Below, piece by piece: positions 44,401 to 54,595 of a DNA stretch of 64,000 nucleotides. The stretch covers positions 221,760,307-221,824,306 of the forward strand of contig NC_085141.1 in the NCBI RefSeq assembly GCF_024139115.2, given 5' to 3'. The DNA is from Armigeres subalbatus (lineage: Eukaryota; Arthropoda; Insecta; Diptera; Culicidae). The stretch's first letter is position 1. The number at the start of each line of letters is the position of its first letter. Below the pieces are notes generated by a model that saw nothing but the letters and a program-made list of their open reading frames with translations, made no database searches and had not been told where the DNA came from. The translations under genes were made by a program, and so were the position numbers.

Positions 44401-45305
44401 GATCTTTAACAACCTTAGTAGTAGTAATTTTTTTGCTTTTTCGTGAGCATTGTCATGGTATGTACCTATCATGCATTTGTTGTTGTTGAAGATACCCGTT
44501 TCCTCCCGATCATAAAGTCTGTTCTCTAAGAGGTATATTTTTTGCAGGTAAACTATAGACACGTGTACGTCTATATAAATCGTCGTATATAAATCTTTGA
44601 TTTTGCAGCTTTTGTCTTAAAAATAACATTTCTGATATGTTTCTATCAACGTTATTATCAACAGGTTTCAACACTATTAAAAGAATTTTTCGCCAGTCAC
44701 GTGCAATGAAAATTATGACACTATCAATACTTTTGATCACAACACTGGATCGTGTCTAAGTTTCTTATAGATGCTATGAATAATTAAATCAAAATATCAT
44801 GAAAACAACTTGTTTAAATCACGTCCCTTAACAATAAAATCTGCATCAAACTGCAATTCTCGAAATAACTTACACAGAAAACATTTTTTTTACTAAATGT
44901 GAAAATTGTGAAATGTTTGAAATGTCATAACTTTTTTGTTTATTAGTTTACCATCACCAAATTTTTATGGTAGATAGCTAATATAATGGACCGTTTTCCT
45001 AAAAAATTACGTTCGAAAAAGATAGGGTTTTGAGATATTTGAGTTTTGTGACAAAAATGATATTTTTAAAGGCAAAAAATTTTTTTTTACTGTGCACATT
45101 TTCTTAAGAATCACCATTTAGTTGTCTAACTTTGCTGAAAAAATCATAACAATCGAACATTCCGTTTTTGCTGTGCAGCTTTTTAAATATTTTTGAACCA
45201 TTTTCACATACACCCTTTTGAAAAGTTAGTCGTGACTCAATATGAAGATTTGATATCGAAAAATGACGATTTAGATGAAATTGAAAAACTGTGCAGAGTT
45301 TCAAA
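41492..45305. mobile_element. DNA transposon with ~505-bp terminal inverted repeats
   Basis: The left arm 41492-41996 and the right arm 44795-45305 are reverse complements over their whole length. They share, for example, 'ttgaaactttgcacagtttt' at the tip, 'cgtgactcaatatgaagatt' and 'caagttgttttcatgatatt' at the inner edge. The arms enclose a minus-strand transposase-like coding region at 42213-44306. No clear target-site duplication could be read. The arms differ by scattered point changes and small indels, so the copy is not recent. Confidence 0.93.
42213..44306 (-). pseudogene. Decayed transposase of an unnamed arthropod DNA-transposon family
   Basis: The longest ORF, 44306-43455 (283 codons), starts MSSRFLNCCRPFDGKKCSKE and has a Cys-rich N-terminus (CTSCRL), an acidic linker, a helix-turn-helix-like segment (LLILSMLSSSWSIQDAI) and the motif RAMPGQKDYVSVKK. 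Further frames give LKEAYTRFKEIHDNIKIGF, MCVCTTHENINLIL, NCYLRSCSDCPD and QWVTTDRCDIE. Next comes CDFSENYSFVLQDEVQSHHW near 42860-42926, and finally FFATSHGKGPCDAIGG near 42530-42580. The acidic DFSENYS block and the region between it and SHGKGPCD could hold a DDE-type catalytic site. Similar proteins are common in arthropod genomes from my general recollection, but I cannot assign the superfamily. At least four frameshifts or stops make it inactive. Confidence 0.72.
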
Positions 45306-45409
45306 TATTTTCGAAATGGTCGCTCAGGATCGACTGACATGCCCCCGTGGAATGCCTCAATATTTTTCGAATCAATTCGTTGCTCCCTTGTACTTTGAGT
45401 TTAGTTCGG

Positions 45410-45870
45410 GTTAGTTCTACTACCAAATAAAAAAGTTTCTGCTCTGCGAGACAAAACCAACCTTTTGATTTCATGAGCACGTAACACTGCGAGCTTCGTA
45501 ATACGATCGATCGCGTACTAATGGAAAAAAAATTACTCTGCAAGGCAGAAATCAACTTTCTTTTTCACGCTCTCCCGGTTGGTCACTGATTAAGATATAT
45601 TTGCTCTGCGAGGTAGGAATTAATTCGCGTTCTCCCGGAACGGAAGGAAAAGGTTCGATCGCATACTTATTAAAACATTTTTGGTTAGCGAAGCAAAATT
45701 TCACCCGGACAGCTGGGATGCCCTGTAGAGATATGATCTACTGTGCACTGAATTAATAAGTTTACTTCTTTTGTAGGTGAATCCTTTAAACGGAGAATTT
45801 TGCGTGCTCAGCAGCATCACGATCGATCGCGCATTGAATAATACAAGTTTTGCTCTGTGACTTACTTACT
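45410..45870. repeat. Degenerate 'ctctgcgaggc / gatcgatcgcgtacta' repeat
   Basis: The words 'gctctgcgag', 'cgatcgatcgcgtactaat' and 'gcgttctcccgg' recur at irregular ~90-120-bp spacing. The same words reappear at 46660-46860, after the Feilai copy, so the block was probably continuous before insertions. Confidence 0.6.
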
Positions 45871-46197
45871 TATAAGTCTTACTTGTAAGTCCTGTAAACC
45901 TTGTGATGTGCAGAGGGCCGACTTGAAAGATCTCCATCCTGGGCGATGTCCAGCTATCGCTTTAACCTGTTGCCAGGTTCGATTTCGGTCGACTTCCTCT
46001 GCTGCGATGTCCAACTGATTCCCAGTCTAATGTTTGTTTACAGATTTTGTTCCCGCCACTACATAATGTGTGACCAATCCGGTCCAGTTCCACTTCCGAT
46101 CCTGAATTTCAGTTACTATCGGCTTCTGGTGACAACGACTATGGAGCTCGTTGTTTGAGATCCAGTTGTCAAGCCAACAGACACGAATTATGTGCCG

Positions 46198-46408
46198 CAG
46201 TCTAGGCAATTTTCGGATTGGAAATTGTCTCGACTTCCCTGGGCATAAAAGTATCATCGTGCTAGCCTCATGATATACGAATGCAAAAATGGTAACCTGG
46301 CTTAGAAACCTCGCAGTTAATAACTGTGGAAGTGCTTGATGAACACTAAGCTGCGAGGCGGCTCTGTCCCAGTGTAGGGATGTAATGCCAATAAGAAGAA
46401 GAAGAAGC
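46198..46408 (+). mobile_element. 5'-truncated Feilai SINE
   Basis: From 'gtctaggcaattttcggatt' to the tail 'gccaataagaagaagaagaa' this is nearly identical to the minus-strand copy at 7338-7611. The tRNA-like head is missing; other sequence precedes it. No TSD was found. Confidence 0.88.
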
Positions 46409-46659
46409 AGCACAGATTTCACGTTAGATAAAAAAAAAATCGGATTTTGGTACGTTCACTTATCTGCCTGTCATACCTACCGTGGAAATTCAAACTTCGG
46501 ACGCTTAAGCAGTTTCTGATATAGAACCAGTATGTTAACATGCATTTTCATTCACTCCATTAAAATCAGCATTGCAATTTATTATAAAGTAAAGCATTCA
46601 CTTTTGTATTCCACTCATTATCCACAGATTGCTTTCAATTTTTTCCACTTCGGGTTCTC

Positions 46660-46860
46660 CCGGACAAGTTGGCGTGCCTTGTAGCGACTGGCGTTCCCAG
46701 CAGAAGCACCACCCATCGCGCACTAATAAACAAACGTTCTCCCAATCAAGGTGGCGTTCTCGATCGCGTACTGGTTAAAAATGGTTGCCTTAAGAGGCTG
46801 AAATTATTTTTCCGCTTCGCGTTCCCGGATTCGCGTAACGTTGAATAGATCAAAATCAGA
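46660..46860. repeat. Second part of the 'gttctcccgg / atcgcgtact' repeat
   Basis: Contains 'gttctcccggacaag', 'catcgcgcactaataaa', 'gttctcgatcgcgtactg' and 'cgcgttcccggattcgcg', matching the words at 45410-45870. Confidence 0.5.
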
Positions 46861-47227
46861 GGTAAGGGTTGCGGAGACTTTCGACACTACCCACAATATC
46901 ATTTCCCCGAAGGCCACTACCTTGAATGTCACTGAGGAAAACGCATGCCTCAATATAAAGTGTTATATTCGTTGTCAATTTATTATGAGTACACAGGTCT
47001 GATTGTTTTCCATTTCTTGCGAATTTTCAGATAATGATTTCACGACAAAAAGCATGTTTCTAGACCTAGTATTTGAATGCCAAGAGCCATTCAAGAATTT
47101 GAAATATCGGGCTGAATAGGGATGCCTTCAGGTTAATGACTGTTCGGGGTAATGTCCCATTCAGGGAAACGACTTTTGAGGTACAGTACTGTAGATATTG
47201 TAATATTATGGTATTCGAGGTAGTGAT

Positions 47228-47525
47228 GTGGAGCCATTACAGATGAATTCTCGACATCTTCTATATCCTGGAATATTGTTCAATATGACGCTCAAAGGAG
47301 TGATTAGGAAAGCTGGTGTGCAGAGAAGCGGTACCATTATTACACCATCGCATTTGCTCCTGGGGTTTCAGGATTGTAGGGATATTATCGGGATTGAAGC
47401 TTTTAAACTTTTCTAGCGGGAGACAGCAAATACTGGATTCACGATAAGTACCTGCAAAACTAATTACATGGTCGCTGGCAAACAATTGGTGGTAGTGAAG
47501 TGCTGCAGGATGGTGAAACATTCGA
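47228..47525 (+). pseudogene. LINE reverse-transcriptase fragment with ruined catalytic box
   Basis: One frame gives PGILFNMTLKGVIRKAGVQR and SGTIITPSHLLLGFQDCRDI. These align with LLFNIALEGVIRMAG and the GFADDIDI box of the RT at 13438-13869, so the catalytic FADD reads FQDC here. Another frame continues with NYMVAGKQLVVVK, matching the INTSKTKYVIGRG segment. Upstream and downstream parts are absent. Confidence 0.75.
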
Positions 47526-47529
47526 AGCT

Positions 47530-48800
47530 GTGGTTGTGTTGGGTTTTTTTCTCCCCAATTTTTATTAATTCTATTTTTTTTCTATCCCACTTTCTACTTT
47601 ATTTTTTATTTCTACCTGCAATATCCCACCTTTTTCCCTTCCCATTTACTTTGAATAATTTTCTTGTTCTTCACAGAACTATTAGTCTGCGAAAACTAGC
47701 ATAACGAGAATGTTATACTCCTGTGATTGAACCAGAAGTTTTAATCTTGATGTCATATTCAAATTGCCTCAAAGGAAAATCTCATTAACGTTGTAATTTT
47801 CTTGTGACAGGATTTTTCTGCTATCGTTTGAGCTGGTATTCCGGCTAATGCTATTGCACCCGGAGCGTAATTATGCGAAAGTGCATATCCAATTAGCTGT
47901 ATGGTGTGAAGAAAACGCTTTCATTTTAACCACAGTAGCTTTTTAAAATGTTTGTCTGCTTGAAATTTGATTTAATTAATATTTGAAATTTTAACAATTT
48001 TTTGAACTGGATTTTTTTTACCTGTAATAAGTTAAACAATTGACTGAGTCAATGAAATTATGGTACATTACATCGGTAACATTTAATTAGAGAAAAAAAT
48101 CACAATGGCAAATAACATAGTTTTTCCTTTTCGAATCGCCTTATCATATCCACACCAGACAGTTATTGTCTGACCAAATATTAGAGAAGAAACAAGCATA
48201 TTATTTTTCCCCTGATGATGACATTATCCCCGAGTCGAAACGTTAAATCTTATAAAAGTCTTGTTTTATTCCTCAAATACTGTGTAGTGTAGCCATTGTA
48301 AGTTGAAATAACAATAGCCAATCTTTCAATAGTACATAATTAATTACAATTTATTTTCATTTCATTTTCACACTTAACCAGCATTTCGATGTTCGGTATT
48401 TTGTTTACTGAGTTTGAACTGCAAAATTTATTTTTTACTGAACTACTAGTATTTTAGTGGACCTCCAATGGTTGTCAGTAATTAGTTCCCGAGTTTCGGT
48501 AAAACATTATGTTTATTGTTCTGACGTTTGCTTATTTTACTGAACAAATCATTAAATTCGTAAATTGCTGAACTGCACAAAAAGTCGGTACAAATCAAAA
48601 CAGCATCACCGGTGAAAAATGGAAATTTACCGACTAGTCATTAGCAAAATACTGAACAAAAATTGTAGAGCCCTTTGTTGTTGTTTTGGTTATTTACCAC
48701 TTCGTAAAATATTTCGTCGGACACAAGTTTAATCTGACGATATTTACTTACTTACTTTAATTTGACGATATCTAAAGTGAAAAAGAATCTATAATCGATT
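47530..48800. other. Intergenic AT-rich sequence
   Basis: No gene recognised. From about 48360 there are repeated 'ttcggta', 'tactgaac' and 'ggtaaa' words, resembling the ends of the MITE at 58021-58226 and sequence at 49640-49770. They may be remnants of one larger element. Confidence 0.35.
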
Positions 48801-48809
48801 CTATAGTTT

Positions 48810-49480
48810 GTAAGAGCAGCCTCCTCTCGGCTGTGGTAGACAGCATCCGACGGGGACACGCCACGGGCCGCCATCAGTATCTCCGTTTCAATATTCGTCA
48901 GAGCATTCTGATGCTCGGTGATTTCGAGCGCTTCTCACTCTGCTTTGAAGGCGGCTTTGAGATCCTGCGGCATGGCTACTGCTGCTCTGGACATCTATAG
49001 TTTTGCATGGTTTGCGTCTGAACAGTGCTATTGTTCTCTCCCAGAACCAGTGTGTAGAATGTATAGATGCTTTTCAGGCCGAACACGTTAAAAAAGTACC
49101 ATGACGCGGATGATACTCAGACCAATTCGATACCCCGTTGCAGCATCAGGTTGGAGCGCAGCGCCCGCGGGAATGGAACCTTCGTCGTCACGAACCTGTG
49201 TCTTGAAATAACCCGTTTCCTTATTATTGATGTAATTCCGTCTCATAGCGAACGACTGCCGGATGAGGAATTTGCCGTTCTCACGGAGAAGCCGCGTGCG
49301 GATCATTACCTGACTGTCTTGAATCTGTGTCAATTCAACATTTTTCGGGGATGAAATCAATATTAAAAAGTAGTGGCAGATGATTCCGACCAGAAAGGTG
49401 ATGATCAGAAACGGCAGAAACACCCAACTTTTCAATGTATCGATGTATCAATGTACCCAATCTAGCAGAATTTATTACAA
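48810..49480 (-). pseudogene. EMC3: EMC3 (TMEM111) retropseudogene
   Basis: On the minus strand, 49435-49190 reads KSWVFLPFLIITFLVGIICH, then SQVMIRTRLLRENGKFLI and RRNYINNKETGYFKT. Shifted frames then give GFVTTKVPFP and [28 protein letters not shown] and finally AFKAE-stop-EALEITEH with an internal TGA at 48936-48938. These are EMC3 segments in the right order: first membrane helix, cytosolic segment, NVFGL region and C-terminal helix. EMC3 is the insertase subunit of the ER membrane protein complex, placing membrane proteins in the ER bilayer. A block of roughly 50 residues is missing after GYFKT, and there are frameshifts plus a stop. No intron is visible, which fits a retrocopy. The functional gene must be elsewhere. 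Confidence 0.9.
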
Positions 49481-52400
49481 AATCCCTGAAATTTCTCCAT
49501 ACTTATATTTTATGCGAAGGCGTATTGATTAGATATACTGTCCAATCAGTAAAATATTTTCCAAAAAATAAATCCTCATTTACTGACTAGCTCAGTTATG
49601 TTCACATAAACAAACTACCTTTATTACCGATTGTAATGTTTATTTGACATTTCTCGTTTATGCTGACATCTCGGTAATGTAAAATATTGCTGTTGAAATT
49701 ACTGGGCGAACCGTAGTCCAAAAACTCAGTAAAATTTTACCGACTTCGGTAAAATAAAGTAGCTGTGTATAAGTTGAATCGCGAATAACCAGCTTTGGCA
49801 AACACACACGCACACATTCGTTATTGTTGGTCAACAAAGCATCGATCGTGGTTATGCTCTATAGAGCATATAGGGGTACGGTTTGCCACTTCATCTCATA
49901 GCTCCTATTTCCATCCCAAAAACAAAGCAATGGAAAGGAATTTGGTTTGTTTATTATTTTTGTGATCTTTTTCAGCAGTGAGCACGCATGTTGACAAAAA
50001 GAAGCGTCGAATTTGGTGCCGTATTTCTTTGTTTAGCGATGAGATGGATATATGTACAGTGAGATGGAGATCGGAACATTTCCCCTATGTATTCGAGCAT
50101 ACTCCTGTAACGGTGTAAACACAAGTTGAGGCAACGTGACACACCGTTTGGCAGTCTGGCGTCACATTTCCGATGATAGTCAGACCACAGAGCAACCAGG
50201 CAGTGTAGTCAATAGTTGCCTTATTATCGATGCAGTAAATGACATAGCAACATGTCCCAGGTTGGAATATTTATGCGACACGCTACAAACGCCACCATAG
50301 CGACATCATCGGTGCCGGGTTCTGCCTTGCCAATAGGCGCATGTATTCACTCGATCCCCCGGCGGCCAGATGCGAAGTTTCTATCCCACGACAGCATAAC
50401 GCATCATCAGCTCCTGTGCAAAAGTCGTCTGAGCTGTTTGTGCTTTGTGTGATTGGAAATAAGTCCCAGGTTCTGCTGACAGAATCATTTACTGTCGGCT
50501 CCACGACCAGTAATCAGTTTAATTTCCTAAACCAGTTTGTTTCACAGGAATCCAACCATGTTCTATGATCTATTGAAAAAAGTTCGACCGGCATTCCTGA
50601 CAGACTTCTGTTTGTTATTCATGTTGCTCGAAATTGCAAAACATACACGCATCTCCGGAAATTGAGGCGCCAGCCAGTTGCGAAAAATGATAGCAGAGGG
50701 GCGATACACTAGTTACGTGAAGGATTTGTCTAGGGTTAATAGACCCTCCCCCTCTGGTTTATGCCAGTTTCCGCACAAAGCTTATGAAATTATTGCATGG
50801 CCCAATAATAGAAAATTTTCTGATAAAGTATTTCCACTTGAAATCCTTTCAGTGATCACTATCTAATTTGAACTTTTCACTTCACGTTCTGCTAATATGA
50901 TTTATAATAACGTGCAGCTCCGCCCGGGGATTATCATATATGCTCGTTCCAAGAACAGTACACTCATCATATGACGAGAGTGCCTAGCAGAGCCGAACAT
51001 CAGAAAGCAGTTTCCTACCAGCGGTGATTTTCCGGCAATGTTTCTGACAAGCATTCAGCTCAACAAATTTATCAACCTTTCCAGGAAGGCTTCTTACCGA
51101 AAAAAAGAAACGTACGGCTCCCACATTGCAACGAATTCACTCGAATATGTTGACTTTTGTGATGATTTTTTCGAACAGAATATTTGTTCATTAGTGTTTT
51201 CTGCGATGCGAGCTATGCAATTAATTCGTCGACTTGAACGTCTGCAAAGTTCTAATCGTCTGCCGCATCGTCCCCGGTATGTTGGTTTTCCGAGAACAAC
51301 CTCACGTGTACTTGCCTGCATGCATTAATTGATTTCGAACATCATCATGTCCGAGAAACAGAATCAACATACCTGTAAACAGAAGAGAAAGAAAAATCAA
51401 TCAATGGAATAGATATGCAGACAGTCGTGTTGTGCGTGTAGTGTACGCATCATGCAATTCAAAGTAGGTGGATCAGCATGAGAGCACTTTGGTTTTACGA
51501 AGCGGGGAGGTGAAATGGTTTGCCAAACGTGATACAATTCAGACATATCGAAGAAAGGAGTACCGTACCGTTCGTGATAGATATGCGTATGGCGGTAGTA
51601 AATCTGAAATCGTCATCATATAGGTATAGTAAAGGAAGTAGAACCAAGTAAACAGTTTACTGTGCGAAAGTTTCTTCGTAGCTCAACAAAACGCAACCCG
51701 ACAAGTAAAATACGACTTTATCAATTATGCTTTGCTTCAAAACAGTTTTATGTTAGTTGTCAAATTGTAGATATAACTATTATTTTTTTTCCAAATTAAC
51801 ACAGGAGCTCATTAATTCTAAAATTCTTAGAACAAGGTGGAACAATATTTTCCCGATGGTAAATAATAATTTAATGAATTCTCAAAGCATAGAATGTCAA
51901 TAAAGAATCACGAACGAATTTTGTTTCTGTACGGTAACTACTTTTTGTGCTATGAAGGAGAGGTTGTTCTTTTTTGTAGGTACATCTCCATCGTTCTCTT
52001 CGATATACGAGCGTACAGTGATCGACTTCCATAAGCAGGACTGTCAAAGCAAACGTCTAACATATCTGGGTGCTTCCAACAAAAACTGATAGCGCATACA
52101 TACTGGTTTTTATTGCTAACTCAACTAGAAGTGGAAGTCGTTGTAGATGGGAAGTGAATCAAATCTGCTGAATTATGATCCTTGATAGGTATTATTGTGT
52201 GTTAAAGAAAATAGTGTGGGCCATTACAACTTGCTTAGTAAAATGTAAAAATCTCGGAGATGACTTTATCAATCACTTACAAGAAGATGTACGAAATTGT
52301 CTCCTAGACTTTTAGAATAATCCTTTTTTCAAAACAAGAATTGTTCTAGAGGCTATGAAAAAATGTTACTAAGTTTAAACGCATCGGAATTCATTTTAAC

Positions 52401-52849
52401 CTTCTGTTCTCCTTCTGTCTGTGCTCTGAGGTCATATTTATCCCCAATTCAAATTATTATAATTTTTTGCCTTCCTCGTACAACACTACTACACCACAAA
52501 CAAAGAGAATTTGAGAGTGTGCAGTTTGTTTTGTTTCGCAGCGTAATTAATTCGAGCTACTATCCGTATTCGAACGATTTTTTAAAGTGGTGTTTTGTGT
52601 GATCGTACATTTAAAGTGTTAATTTATACTCGCGAAGTGGAGTTATAGGCATAATTGCTAGGAAGATTGAGAAAATTACTGCTCTTCACCGATATTGAAT
52701 TGCGTGTGGTGTACCTTCAAGCACTATAGTTTTTCGATACGTTGTGGTCTGATCAAAACATCGCGAATAGTACTGACGCGTGCTCCCGGTTTTTCGACGT
52801 CAAGTTGTCTTGTTTCGCGAAAGGCAAATTTTAGAAATTCAAATTGTGA
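49481..52849. other. Intergenic sequence with no recognisable gene
   Basis: ORFs up to 96 codons occur on both strands (for example 50252-50504 and 51038-51328), but none has a known motif and overlapping opposite frames are equally open. 49640-49770 has 'cggtaaaattttaccg'-like words shared with the MITE at 58021-58226. I see no other feature; the last ~200 bp are probably the 5' untranslated region of the LINE that follows. Confidence 0.4.
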
Positions 52850-53700
52850 ATGTTGAAAATGTCTCTGATTTGCCACTCTTGTGCCGGTGACGCAAACGAA
52901 ACCCACGTCAAATGTGGAGGATTTTGTAAAGCGATATTTCAGCCAAAATGCACCGGTCTTTCTGCCGACGCGCTCGAAATGGTGAAGGATATCAATCAAG
53001 TTTTTTGGTTCTGCCCATCGTGCACCTCGTTGATGAAGGATGTGCGTTTCCGGAATACCGTTCAAGCTGCCCAGGAGGCTGGACATGAACAAGCTTCTAA
53101 TTATCATGGGGATATTTTGGCGCAGCTTAAGTCTGAGATACTGACGGAGCTGAAATCTGAAATCCAGACGAATTTTACCAAATTAATGAATTCTAACTTG
53201 CTCACCCCGAAGGCAACGAACAGAGTCATATTGGAACCCCGGTTTACGAAGAAACGGCGCCTTTTCAGTATGACTAACGATTCTGTCCCAGTTACGAAAC
53301 CTAATCTCCTGCTCGGAACCGGCAGCACTCTTTCGCCTTCATCAGAAATCAAGACAGTCCCTAAGCCCCAGCCTAAATTCTGGCTTTATTTGTCGCGGAT
53401 TGCACCAGACGTTTCAGCTGATCAAATTGGCGAATTGGCAAAAAGTGTCTTGAAACCAATGACGTTCAAGTAGCTCGTTTAGTGCCTAAGGGGAGAGCCA
53501 TAAGTTCGCTATCTTTTGTCTCATTCAAAATTGGAATAAATGCCGAATTGAAATCGAGAGCGCTTTTGAGTTCGACATGGCCTAAAGGAATTCTTTAACG
53601 AGAATTTTGCGACGACAACTCCAGAGAAAATTTTTGGCGACCAAAACCTCCACCTGCGACCAACGATCCGCTAGGCATTCCGGTGGAAACAGAAATGGTG
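52850..53700 (+). pseudogene. CR1-group LINE ORF1 with PHD-type zinc finger
   Basis: The ATG at 52850 opens 207 codons: MSLICHSCAGDANETHVKCG, then FQPKCTG, then FWFCPSCTSLM. This Cys/His series is the PHD-like finger found at the start of ORF1 in CR1-group LINEs. A coiled-coil-like stretch follows (ILAQLKSEILTELKSEIQ), then a conserved segment KFWLYLSRIAPDVSADQI. The frame breaks near 53465 and resumes as VARLVPKGRAISSLSFVSFK, then breaks again near 53597. ORF1 proteins of this group bind element RNA. ORF2 follows downstream. Confidence 0.85.
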
Positions 53701-53768
53701 GTAATCGAGTGATCATAGCAACTTCCTTCAGCATTTCACCGGGACGCATTTTTGCCGCTAGTTTCATG

Positions 53769-54595
53769 GAAGACCTCAATCCCCTCAACACAGTCGAGCC
53801 CCTCCTGCCAGCGACCTGCAGTCGTCCCGGTCCTGTGTTTGAGACTGGAGAGGGGGTCCTCCAAAATCGTCCTTCAGGCAAGTACGCTCCTATTCAAAAC
53901 ATTTTGCTTCCTGAAAAAATCCCTGTTTCCAGTCGACTATCAACTGAACAACCGCCTTCAATTCTAACCGTTTCGACAACTGCACGCAAGCGTACTACAA
54001 GTTCTATGGATCAACTGTATCCTTTGGACACCGTATGCAATCATGTAAACCGCGAAATCTCTACGACCGAACCCACTGCTGTGTGTGAATCTATGGAGTC
54101 ATCCGACAAAAGAAGTTGTCTTGGACAACTGAGCAATCATCAACCGTTATTATGCTGTACATCGGGATGCACTCTTGCCCCTAGCTACGAGGAAGCCCCT
54201 ATCTCTCTCATCGCAGTCGAGCCCCTCCCGCCAGCGATCATCAGCCACCCCGGTCCTGCGTTTGAGTTGAGAGACGGGGCTTCCGAACTCCTCCTGCAGG
54301 CAAGTACGTCGTTATTACGAACAATTCCTTGCCTGAATCGATTATCGTTTCCAGTGGAACTTCGTCAAGCCAAACCAAGTCTGCTGCTAACGGAACACCG
54401 GGACGCTTCAGTGTCACAAGTCCTAAGGAAGCCCCTATTTCTCCCATCGCAGTCGAGCCCCTCCTGCCAGCGTCCAGCAGCCGTCCCGGTCCTGCGCATG
54501 GGAAGGGAGACGGGGTCTTCCGAATTCCTATTTCCGGCAAGTACGATCAATCAACCACCGCCTCTCTTCCTGATATTATCCCGATTTCCAGAGCA
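53769..54595 (+). repeat. Three imperfect ~165-bp repeats between LINE ORF1 and ORF2
   Basis: Segments at about 53769-53935, 54188-54355 and 54428-54590 share 'gtcgagcccctcctgccagc', 'cccggtcctgcg', 'gagacggggtcttccga', 'ggcaagtacg' and a closing 'tttccag'. Translated, the shared part reads VEPLLPAS..RPGP...GDG. They lie in one long frame (53607-54653). Each copy includes a GCAAGTACG...TTTCCAG pair that looks like weak splice signals. Confidence 0.85.

Noticed and set aside
45880..46140. A possible LINE or gene fragment just before the Feilai copy
   Set aside because: The sequence is of more balanced composition than its surroundings, but I could not match it to any motif in any frame.
50252..51328. 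ORFs on both strands as host exons
   Set aside because: Opposite frames are equally open, no splice-site pairs link them, and no domain is recognisable.
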